Of a stretch of 64,000 bases of DNA, positions 55,034-64,000 are shown piece after piece. Source of the stretch: Moorella thermoacetica (GTDB taxonomy: Bacteria; Bacillota; DSM-521; Neomoorellales; Neomoorellaceae); contig NZ_CP012369.1 of assembly GCF_001267405.1 (NCBI RefSeq), forward strand, positions 212,001-276,000, written 5' to 3'. The position numbers and the translations under genes are program-made. Position 1 is the stretch's first letter; each line of letters opens with the position of its first letter. The notes beneath the pieces were generated by a model. That model did no database searches and had not been told where the DNA came from. It saw nothing but the letters and a program-made list of their open reading frames with translations.

Positions 55034-55987
55034 ATGCTGATGCCGTTATCCTTTTCCCTGCAGACCAAGGAAGAACTGGCCCGGGTGAAGGCCCGGCACC
55101 CTTGCTGCCGGCAGGCGGAACTGGTGGCGTTTTTGCGTCTTGGTAACCTGGATGGAGGGCAGCCCGGGGAGGAAACAGTCCTGTTTACCACTCCCTACCC
55201 GGCCCTGGCACGAAAGGTCTATTCCCTGGCCAGGGAGTTCCTGGCCTGCCCCGTGAAGGTCAGAAACAGCCGCCGCCAGGGCAAAGGCCGCCCGGTCTTC
55301 AGGGTCGTTGCCCGGGCCCGGCTGAAAGAAATCCAGGACTGGCTCGCCGGCCGGGCGGGGGTGCCGGAATACCCCTGCTGCCAGGCTGCCTATATGCGGG
55401 GGGCCTTCCTGGTAACGGGCTCGGTTAATAAACCCTCGGGGACCCACCACCTGGAGCTCATTTTTCCGGATGCCGCCATGGCCGGCCAGATGCAGGGTTT
55501 GATGCAGCAGCAGGAACTGGAACCTCGCCTGAGTCGCCGCCAGCGGGGCTATGTCCTTTACCTTAAGGATAGCGAGCAGATTATCCGGGCCCTGAGCCTG
55601 ATGGGGGCCTACAGCGCCGTCCTGGCCTATGAAAATGTCCTGATCTTTAAGGATATGCGCAACCGGGTGAACCGCCTGGTAAATTGCGAAACGGCCAATT
55701 TAACCAAGACGGTGGAAACCGGCCTGCGCCAGGCGGAGAACATCCGCTACTTGATAGCTACCGTGGGCTGGGATTATCTCCCACCCGCCCTGCGGGAGAT
55801 AGCCGCCGTGCGCTTGCAACACCCGGAGGCCAGCCTGAAGGAACTGGGGGAGATGCTGCACCCCCCGGTGGGTAAGTCGGGTGTCAATCACCGCCTGCGC
55901 CGCCTGGAGCTAATTGCCAGGCAGGTGCGCGGCCAGGGAAGAGAAGGTTATGCGCCGGACGACGACCTTTCCCGCCCGCGGGCATAA
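55034..55987 (+). CDS. whiA: DNA-binding protein WhiA
   Basis: The 317-residue protein has the degenerate LAGLIDADG-homing-endonuclease-like fold (CCRQAELVAFLRLGNLDGG ... CCQAAYMRGAFLVTGSVNKPSGTHHLELIF) and a C-terminal helix-turn-helix (IAAVRLQHPEASLKELGEMLHPPVGKSGVNHRLRRLELIA). WhiA regulates sporulation in Streptomyces and supports division and chromosome segregation in Bacillus. ATG behind CAGGAGATAA. It is the third gene after rapZ and yvcK. Confidence 0.95.
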   Translation: MLMPLSFSLQTKEELARVKARHPCCRQAELVAFLRLGNLDGGQPGEETVLFTTPYPALARKVYSLAREFLACPVKVRNSRRQGKGRPVFRVVARARLKEIQDWLAGRAGVPEYPCCQAAYMRGAFLVTGSVNKPSGTHHLELIFPDAAMAGQMQGLMQQQELEPRLSRRQRGYVLYLKDSEQIIRALSLMGAYSAVLAYENVLIFKDMRNRVNRLVNCETANLTKTVETGLRQAENIRYLIATVGWDYLPPALREIAAVRLQHPEASLKELGEMLHPPVGKSGVNHRLRRLELIARQVRGQGREGYAPDDDLSRPRA

Positions 55988-56168
55988 TGCCATGGCCTCC
56001 TGGCAGAAGGTAACCCCCTTTTTAGCGGGTGGCCTGGAACTCTGCCTGGGATTACCCTTCACCCCGCCCGCCCTTTTTACGCCTGAAGAGCTGGATCCTG
56101 AGCGGCCGGGTAAAAATGGAGGTAACGCCGTCGCGGCGGCAGGAAAAACCGCCGGGGAAAACGAATAG
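55950..56168 (+). CDS. Small protein of unknown function between whiA and rpoN
   Basis: From the ATG at 55950 (behind AGAGAAGG, inside the end of whiA) the 72-residue product reads RRTTTFPARGHNAMASWQKVTPFLAGGLELCLGLPFTPPALFTPEEL and ends in a low-complexity Gly/Ala tail. It has no resemblance to the HPr-like Crh that follows whiA in Bacillus. The overlap with whiA supports translation, but the gene may also be spurious. Confidence 0.4.
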   Translation: MRRTTTFPARGHNAMASWQKVTPFLAGGLELCLGLPFTPPALFTPEELDPERPGKNGGNAVAAAGKTAGENE

Positions 56169-56216
56169 TATATACCAAGAGCGGTAATCAGGTAATAACC
56201 GGAAGGGAGGAGAGCT

Positions 56217-57602
56217 ATGCGCGAAGGTTTAGGCCTTAACCTGGAACAGACGCAAAAATTGATCATGACGCCGGAATTACGCCAGGCCATTGTTATCCTG
56301 CAGCTCTCCACCCTGGAACTGGCCGACTATATCCAGCAGGAACTCCAGGAAAACCCGGTCCTGGAAGTGCGGGACGACGGCGAAGTGGCGGCCGGCTGTG
56401 AAAGTCGGGAGGAGAACGATTCCTTCGATATTGACTGGCAGGAATATTTCCAGGACGGCAGCGACCTAGGTTATGTCTGCGAGCCCCGGGAAGAACTGCC
56501 GGAATGGTATCCGGAGAATTTCCCTACCGGCCAGCCCACCTTGCAGGATCACCTCCTGCTCCAGCTGCAGATTGCCGCTACCAACCCGCGCCAGGTGGAA
56601 ATCGGGAGTTTCTTAATCGGCAACCTGGACTCTAACGGTTATTTAAAAATCAGCCTCAAAGAGGCAGCCGCCCTGTTAAAGGTGCCCCAGGCTGACGTCT
56701 GGCAGGTCCTGGACCTTATCCAGCACTTTGATCCCCCCGGCGTAGGGGCCCGGGACCTGGTGGAGTGCCTGCTGTTACAGCTGCGCCAGAGGGGAGAGGC
56801 CCCGGCCGGGACGGAAAAAATCATTCGCGGCTTTTTGCCGGATGTGGCTGAAGGGCGCCTGACCCGCATCGCCCGGCGCCTGAATATGAGCCTGCCGGCC
56901 GTCCAGGCAGCGGTAGACTATATTCGCTCCCTGGACCCAAAGCCGGGCCGTTCCTTTGGCGGCAGCCTGGATAACCGCTATATTGTCCCTGACGTCATTA
57001 TCGAACGGGTGGGGGACGAGTATGTGGTCCTGGTAAATGACCTGGCTATGCCCCGGCTGGGAATCAACCCGGTTTATCAGGCCCTCCTACGAAAGGAGGC
57101 TGCCTGTGACCCCCGGACCAGGCAGTTTATCGAACGCAAGCTCAACGCTGCCGCCTGGCTGATACGCAGCCTGGAGCAGCGGCGCCTGACTGTTTACCGG
57201 GTAGTTAACTGTCTGGTGAAGGAACAGCGGGAGTTTCTGGATAAAGGACTGAAATATTTGAAACCCCTGACCATGCGCCAGGTAGCCGCTGCCCTTGGTA
57301 TCCACGAATCCACCGTCAGCCGGGCTACAGCCAACAAGTATGTCCAGACGCCCCAGGGGGTTTTTGAGCTGAAGTTTTTCTTCGCCAGCGGCGTCGAGAA
57401 GCGAGGGGGCGCGGCCGCTGCCGAGAGCATCAAAAAGATGATTTCTGAAGCCATTGGCCGGGAAGACCCTGCTTCGCCCCTGACTGACCAGCAACTCCAG
57501 GAGATGTTGCAGCGACAGGGTATCCGCATCTCCCGGCGGACGGTTGCCAAGTACCGGGACGAGCAGGGCATCCCGGCGGCGGCTAAAAGAAAACGATATT
57601 AG
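56217..57602 (+). CDS. rpoN: RNA polymerase sigma-54 factor
   Basis: The 461-residue sigma factor has the glutamine-rich activator-responsive region I (LGLNLEQTQKLIMTPELRQAIVILQLSTLELADYIQQELQENPVLE), an acidic region II, the core-binding region (LQDHLLLQLQIAAT ... IGNLDSNGYL), the helix-turn-helix (LTMRQVAAALGIHESTVSRATANKYVQTPQGVFELKFFF) and the RpoN box ISRRTVAKYRDEQGIP near the end. It reads -24/-12 promoters and needs bacterial enhancer-binding ATPases. ATG behind GGAAGGGAGGAGAG. It lies directly upstream of the glycolytic operon. Confidence 0.97.
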   Translation: MREGLGLNLEQTQKLIMTPELRQAIVILQLSTLELADYIQQELQENPVLEVRDDGEVAAGCESREENDSFDIDWQEYFQDGSDLGYVCEPREELPEWYPENFPTGQPTLQDHLLLQLQIAATNPRQVEIGSFLIGNLDSNGYLKISLKEAAALLKVPQADVWQVLDLIQHFDPPGVGARDLVECLLLQLRQRGEAPAGTEKIIRGFLPDVAEGRLTRIARRLNMSLPAVQAAVDYIRSLDPKPGRSFGGSLDNRYIVPDVIIERVGDEYVVLVNDLAMPRLGINPVYQALLRKEAACDPRTRQFIERKLNAAAWLIRSLEQRRLTVYRVVNCLVKEQREFLDKGLKYLKPLTMRQVAAALGIHESTVSRATANKYVQTPQGVFELKFFFASGVEKRGGAAAAESIKKMISEAIGREDPASPLTDQQLQEMLQRQGIRISRRTVAKYRDEQGIPAAAKRKRY

Positions 57603-57627
57603 TTAAGAAGGATTTTGACCATTTGTG

Positions 57628-57655
57628 TTGAATAGATAGTATTTGACGGTACAAT
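57628..57655 (+). promoter_or_regulatory. Candidate promoter of the gap operon
   Basis: TTGAAT (57628-57633), 16 bases and TACAAT (57650-57655) lie 143 bases upstream of gap, in an AT-rich 195-base gap. No CggR-type repressor gene precedes the operon. Confidence 0.5.
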
Positions 57656-57728
57656 CTCCGGCAATTAGCAATATATCATAATAAATCCTGATTGGGTTAG
57701 GAATAATATCAAAAGCCAAGGAGCCTGA

Positions 57729-58805
<1,077 letters not shown>

Positions 58806-58806
58806 A

Positions 58807-58834
58807 AAAGGCGGTCGCCGCAAGGCGACCGTTT
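58807..58834 (+). terminator. Hairpin between gap and pgk
   Basis: CGGTCGCC-GCAA-GGCGACCG is followed by TTTCG. It is a weak terminator or an mRNA processing/stability element. Confidence 0.55.
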
Positions 58835-58863
58835 CGCATGCCTTGGTAATTAGGGTAACATAA

Positions 58864-58953
58864 TAGAAAAATATGCAGGTATAATTGCTGCCCGTATTCC
58901 CTTCACCACGACGAGTCAGGTAGGATTTTGCCAGAAGTCTATTTTCGAAGGAG
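58864..58953 (+). repeat. Intermediate-length form of the structured element's end motifs (before pgk)
   Basis: A left motif TAGAAAAATATGCAGGTATAA (partial; 58863-58882) and a right motif TTTTGCCAGAAGTCTATTTT followed by CGAAGGAGGT (58926-58953) are separated by about 45 bases that match none of the long cores. TATAAT at 58879 could act as a -10 box. Confidence 0.45.
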
Positions 58954-58964
58954 GTTTTACGCAG

Positions 58965-60146
58965 GTGGCCAAGTTAACCCTCAAAGATCTGGAGCTTAAC
59001 AATAAACGGGTCCTGGTGCGGGTCGATTTCAACGTCCCCCTGGAGGCAGGCCGGGTGACTGACAATACCCGTATCCGGGCGGCCCTGCCTACCATTGAAT
59101 ACCTGCTGGACCACGGCGCCCGGGTGATTCTTATGTCCCACCTGGGCCGGCCCAAGGGTAAGGTCAAGGAAGAGCTGCGCCTGGACCCGGTGGCCAGGGA
59201 ACTGGAAAGCCTCCTGGGCCGGCAGGTACATAAGGTCAACGACTGCGTCGGTCCCGAAGTTGAGGCCGCAGCCGCCGCCCTCAAGCCCGGCGAGGTTCTC
59301 CTCCTGGAAAACCTGCGCTTCCATCCCGAAGAAGAAAAGAACGACCCCGGTTTCGCCCGGCAGCTGGCCAGCCTGGCCGATGTCTATGTGAACGACGCCT
59401 TTGGCGCCGCCCATCGCGCCCATGCTTCCACCGAGGGCGTAGCCCACTACCTGCCGGCGGCGGCCGGTTTCCTGCTCCAAAAGGAGATCGAGACCCTGGG
59501 CAAGGCCCTGGCTGATCCCGAGCGGCCCTTTGTGGCCATTATTGGCGGGGCCAAGGTATCCGACAAGATCAGCGTTATCCGTAACCTCCTTACCAAAGTA
59601 GACACCCTGATTATCGGCGGTGGCATGGCCAACACCTTCCTGAAGGCCCAGGGCTATGCCATGGGTAAATCCCTGGTCGAAGAAGATCAGGTACCCCTGG
59701 CCCAGGAGTTGATCCAGCTTGCCGCCCAGAAGGGGGTAAAAATGCTCCTGCCCCGGGACCTGGTAGTGGCCCAGGAGTTTAAGGCCGATGCCCCCCACCA
59801 GGTAGTTGCTGTAAATGCCGTGCCTGACGGCTGGATGGCCCTGGATATCGGCCCGGAAACGGCCCGGGCCTACGCCGGCGCCCTGGAGGGAGCCCGTACC
59901 GTCGTCTGGAACGGCCCCATGGGCGTCTTTGAGATGGAGGCCTTTGCCCACGGCACCGAGGCTGTAGCCCGGGCAGTGGCCGCCGTCGACGGCATGACCA
60001 TCGTTGGTGGCGGCGATTCCGTCGCTGCCGTGGAAAAGATGGGCGTGGCCGGAAAGATCGGGCATATCTCCACCGGTGGCGGCGCCTCCCTGGAGTTCCT
60101 GGAAGGCAAAGCCCTTCCCGGCGTTGTCGCCCTGACGGAAAAGTAA
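58965..60146 (+). CDS. pgk: Phosphoglycerate kinase
   Basis: The 393-residue two-domain kinase moves phosphate between 1,3-bisphosphoglycerate and ADP. Seen are [12 protein letters not shown], the ligand loop [20 protein letters not shown], the second-domain [12 protein letters not shown] and the nucleotide-binding [38 protein letters not shown] start behind AAGGAGGTTTTAC. Full family length. The gap to tpiA is 80 bases. Confidence 0.97.
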   Translation: MAKLTLKDLELNNKRVLVRVDFNVPLEAGRVTDNTRIRAALPTIEYLLDHGARVILMSHLGRPKGKVKEELRLDPVARELESLLGRQVHKVNDCVGPEVEAAAAALKPGEVLLLENLRFHPEEEKNDPGFARQLASLADVYVNDAFGAAHRAHASTEGVAHYLPAAAGFLLQKEIETLGKALADPERPFVAIIGGAKVSDKISVIRNLLTKVDTLIIGGGMANTFLKAQGYAMGKSLVEEDQVPLAQELIQLAAQKGVKMLLPRDLVVAQEFKADAPHQVVAVNAVPDGWMALDIGPETARAYAGALEGARTVVWNGPMGVFEMEAFAHGTEAVARAVAAVDGMTIVGGGDSVAAVEKMGVAGKIGHISTGGGASLEFLEGKALPGVVALTEK

Positions 60147-60226
60147 CTGCCGGCCGGCTACCTTAACTCTAAATACTGCCTGCCCCTGGAGGCAACCGGG
60201 GTAACTCGGGCAAGGGAGGAATTAAA

Positions 60227-60976
60227 TTGCGCCGACCAATTATTGCCGGCAACTGGAAGATGCATAATACAACGGAAGAGGCCCGGGATTTGGTCACCCT
60301 GCTGCGGCCCCTGGTAGGTACGGCCCGGGCGGAGGTAGTGGTCTGCCCGCCTTTTACGGCCATAGCGGCCACAGTTAACGCCGCCTCCGGGTCCAACATC
60401 TCCGTTGGTGCCCAGGACCTCTTCTGGGAGGATAAGGGGGCCTACACCGGCGAGGTTTCCGGGCCCATGCTGCGGGACCTTGGCTGCCGTTATGTCATCA
60501 TCGGCCACTCCGAACGGCGCCAGTATTTCGGCGAGACTGATGCCACAGTGAATAAAAAGCTCCTGGCTGCCTACCGCAATGAATTGCTCCCCATCGTCTG
60601 CGTCGGTGAAACCCTGGCGGAGAGGGAGGCCGGCCACACCCTGGAGGTTGTCGGCCGCCAGGTCCGGGAAGGGTTAAAGGGCCTGGAAACCGGCCAGGCC
60701 CGGGATCTGGTTGTCGCCTACGAGCCCGTCTGGGCCATTGGCACCGGCAAGACAGCTACGGCCGCCGACGCCCAGGAGGTTATCGCCTTTATCCGTAAAA
60801 CCCTCGGAGAGATGTACGGCGAAACAGCCGCGGCAATCAGGATCCAGTACGGCGGCAGCGTCAAGCCGGAGAATATTGCCGAGCTCATGGCCCAGCCCGA
60901 TATCGACGGTGCCCTGGTGGGCGGGGCCAGCCTGGATGCCGTTTCCTTCGCCGCCATTGTTAATTACGATCAATAG
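60227..60976 (+). CDS. tpiA: Triosephosphate isomerase
   Basis: The 249-residue TIM barrel isomerises dihydroxyacetone phosphate and glyceraldehyde 3-phosphate. The substrate-binding GNWKMH, the catalytic His in VIIGHSERRQYFGE, the catalytic Glu in VAYEPVWAIGTGKTAT and the phosphate-binding IQYGGSVKPEN and LVGGASL loops are all present. TTG start behind GGGAGGAATTAAA. Confidence 0.97.
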   Translation: MRRPIIAGNWKMHNTTEEARDLVTLLRPLVGTARAEVVVCPPFTAIAATVNAASGSNISVGAQDLFWEDKGAYTGEVSGPMLRDLGCRYVIIGHSERRQYFGETDATVNKKLLAAYRNELLPIVCVGETLAEREAGHTLEVVGRQVREGLKGLETGQARDLVVAYEPVWAIGTGKTATAADAQEVIAFIRKTLGEMYGETAAAIRIQYGGSVKPENIAELMAQPDIDGALVGGASLDAVSFAAIVNYDQ

Positions 60977-61000
60977 TACAAAGGAACAGGAGAAATCATT

Positions 61001-62542
61001 TTGGCTATAGCAGTTAATCGTCCGTTAATGTTGATGATCCTGGACGGCTTTGGCCTGGGACCGGAGGGGGAGGGTAACGCCATCAGCCAGGGCCGCCTGC
61101 CCAACTACCGCCGCCTCCTGGCCGGATACCCCCATACCCGGCTCCGGGCCTCGGGCGAAGCCGTGGGCCTGCCGGCTGGCCAGATGGGCAACTCCGAGGT
61201 CGGCCACCTGAATATCGGCGCCGGCCGCATTGTCTACCAGGAACTGACCCGCATCAGCAAAGCCATCCGTGACGGCTCCTTCTTTAGTAATGCAGCCCTG
61301 GTGGGGGCCGTCCGGGCGGCCCGGGAGCATGGCGGTGCCCTGCACCTGATGGGCCTGGTTTCCGACGGCGGCGTCCACAGCCACCTGGATCACCTCTATG
61401 CCCTCCTGGACCTGGCCAAAAGGGAGGGCCTGGAGCGAGTGTACATCCATGCCTTCCTCGATGGCCGCGATGTCCCGCCGGCCAGCGCCGCCGGTTACCT
61501 GGAGCAGGTGGAGGATGAGTGCCGGCAAAAGGGTATCGGCGCCATTGCCACCATTATGGGCCGTTACTACGCCATGGACCGGGATCGGCGCTGGGAACGC
61601 ACGGCCCGGGCCTACCGCGCCCTGGTAGCCGGTGAAGGCCATCAGGCCTCCTCCCCCAGTGAGGCTATCCGGGCTTCCTACGAGCGGGATATCACCGACG
61701 AGTTTGTGGAACCGGCAGTTATTACCCGGGACGGTAGGCCCCTGGCTACGGTCCGGGAGGGGGACAGCGTCGTCTTCTTTAATTTCCGCGCCGACCGGGC
61801 ACGGCAGCTTACCCGGGCCTTCGTGGACCGCGACTTTGATGCCTTTGAACGTCCCGGCGGCAGGTTGGACATCCAGTTTGTCTGCCTGACCCAGTACGAT
61901 GTAACTATCCCGGCTCCGGTGGCCTTCCCGCCCCAGGTGCTGCAGAACGTCCTGGGGGAAGTAATAGCCGGCGCCGGCTTGAAGCAGCTGCGTATCGCCG
62001 AGACGGAAAAGTACGCCCACGTCACCTTTTTCTTCAACGGCGGCGTGGAAGAACCCTTTCCCGGCGAAGACCGGCTCCTGATCCCCTCACCGAAGGTAGC
62101 CACCTATGATCAAAAGCCTTCCATGAGCGCCCGGGAGGTGACGGACGCCGTCCTGGAACGGCTGGATAAGTACGACTTTATTGTCCTGAATTTTGCCAAC
62201 CCCGACATGGTCGGCCATACCGGCGACCTGGCTGCGGCCATCGCCGCCGTAGAGATGGTAAATGAGTGTATCGGCCGGATTGTTCAGGCCATGGCCGAAC
62301 GCCGGGCCCCCCTTTTGCTTACCGCCGACCACGGCAACGCCGAGGAGATGCGGGAGCCCGACGGCGAGCCCCATACGGCCCATACCAGCAACCTGGTGCC
62401 CTTCATCCTGGTGGACGACCGCTACCGGGGAGCTTCCCTGCGGGAAGGCGCCCTGGAGGACGTGGCCCCGACGGTCCTGGATATTCTCCACATCCAACAG
62501 CCGGCCGAGATGACGGGCAAGAGCTTGATTGTAAAAGGGTAG
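61001..62542 (+). CDS. gpmI: 2,3-bisphosphoglycerate-independent phosphoglycerate mutase
   Basis: The 513-residue Mn-dependent mutase converts 3- and 2-phosphoglycerate. It has the alkaline-phosphatase-like metal site (LMILDGFGL; catalytic Ser in [19 protein letters not shown]-terminal [13 protein letters not shown] and [11 protein letters not shown]) and the inserted transferase domain ([22 protein letters not shown]). Length fits. TTG start behind ACAGGAGAA, 24 bases after tpiA. Confidence 0.97.
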   Translation: MAIAVNRPLMLMILDGFGLGPEGEGNAISQGRLPNYRRLLAGYPHTRLRASGEAVGLPAGQMGNSEVGHLNIGAGRIVYQELTRISKAIRDGSFFSNAALVGAVRAAREHGGALHLMGLVSDGGVHSHLDHLYALLDLAKREGLERVYIHAFLDGRDVPPASAAGYLEQVEDECRQKGIGAIATIMGRYYAMDRDRRWERTARAYRALVAGEGHQASSPSEAIRASYERDITDEFVEPAVITRDGRPLATVREGDSVVFFNFRADRARQLTRAFVDRDFDAFERPGGRLDIQFVCLTQYDVTIPAPVAFPPQVLQNVLGEVIAGAGLKQLRIAETEKYAHVTFFFNGGVEEPFPGEDRLLIPSPKVATYDQKPSMSAREVTDAVLERLDKYDFIVLNFANPDMVGHTGDLAAAIAAVEMVNECIGRIVQAMAERRAPLLLTADHGNAEEMREPDGEPHTAHTSNLVPFILVDDRYRGASLREGALEDVAPTVLDILHIQQPAEMTGKSLIVKG

Positions 62543-62621
62543 GGCAGGTTTCTCGCGGAGCGGCCTGCACTCAACTCAACAGGAAGAAGTAGCCCTGTGA
62601 CGAAGTTACCAGCCAAATTAA

Positions 62622-63929
<1,308 letters not shown>

Positions 63930-63945
63930 CCCCCTTTAGAAAAAG

Positions 63946-63980
63946 AAACCCCGGCCTGGTAACCATGCCGGGGTTTAAAA
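63946..63980 (+). terminator. Terminator of the glycolytic operon
   Basis: AAACCCCGGC and GCCGGGGTTT pair around an 11-base loop; the T-run is short (TTT) and followed by AAAATT. Confidence 0.75.
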
Positions 63981-64000
63981 TTGCCTCAAAACCATCCCTT

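Noticed and set aside
55950-56168. Crh/HPr-like protein after whiA as in Bacillus
   Set aside because: The small product has no HPr active-site pattern and a low-complexity tail; kept only as an unknown protein of low confidence.

Overview
The window is a gene-dense (mostly + strand), GC-rich bacterial chromosome segment. Gene content and style point to a Gram-positive, spore-forming Clostridia-type bacterium, most likely a thermophilic acetogen of the Moorella group. The clues are: strong GGAGG ribosome binding sites with many TTG/GTG starts, a split transketolase, ComFA/ComFC, long-form HPF, WhiA-YvcK-RapZ, CsaB with SLH-domain proteins, and abundant Rpn/PD-(D/E)XK transposase-like genes. 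The genus is inferred from protein character, not from a database search.

Layout. 1-3.8 kb: cell-envelope genes (3' end of csaB, murJ, fabZ, a TagO/WecA-type transferase, a small exported coiled-coil protein). 3.9-8.4 kb: a tiny membrane protein, an intergenic structured element, a DUF421 gene cut by an in-frame TAG, phosphohexomutase, a small zinc-ribbon protein and a diguanylate cyclase. 8.3-13.1 kb: comFA, comFC, cspA with a clear promoter, hpf and an unknown gene. 13.3-17.5 kb: secA and prfB (with its programmed frameshift), separated by a second copy of the structured element. 17.6-24.8 kb: a radical SAM protein, an HTH protein, an AarF/UbiB kinase-like protein, a 2[4Fe-4S] ferredoxin, a YitT protein and the two transketolase subunits, which are separated by a third, diverged copy of the element.

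24.9-34.8 kb is an accessory island. It holds an Rpn-type nuclease gene between 80-bp direct repeats, a divergent pair of XRE regulators with a palindromic operator, three large exported surface-protein genes (Ig-like repeats, Big/IPT domains, SLH anchor; the last gene is broken by a frameshift), and a remnant of a PD-(D/E)XK transposase.

34.9-39.0 kb: ftsE-ftsX-murein hydrolase activator-CtpA peptidase, the cell-division peptidoglycan hydrolysis set. 39-51.8 kb: a DNA repair cluster (uvrB, an EndoQ-like/UvrD-like fusion helicase, uvrA, uvrC), with uvrB bracketed by a HicB-HicA and a VapB-VapC toxin-antitoxin pair. 51.7-57.6 kb: HAD phosphatase, rapZ, yvcK, whiA, a small unknown gene and rpoN (sigma-54). 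57.8-63.9 kb: the lower glycolysis/gluconeogenesis operon gap-pgk-tpiA-gpmI-eno, closed by a terminator.

The most unusual signal is the family of intergenic elements (about 4038-4357, 16078-16396, 23660-23861, plus short forms near 52.6 and 58.9 kb). They share a left motif, a right motif that runs into the ribosome binding site of the next gene, and, in the long forms, base-paired arms whose sequence differs between copies while pairing is kept. This looks like a repeated structured RNA or a mobile leader element that I cannot assign to a known family. No rRNA, tRNA or CRISPR array was seen.
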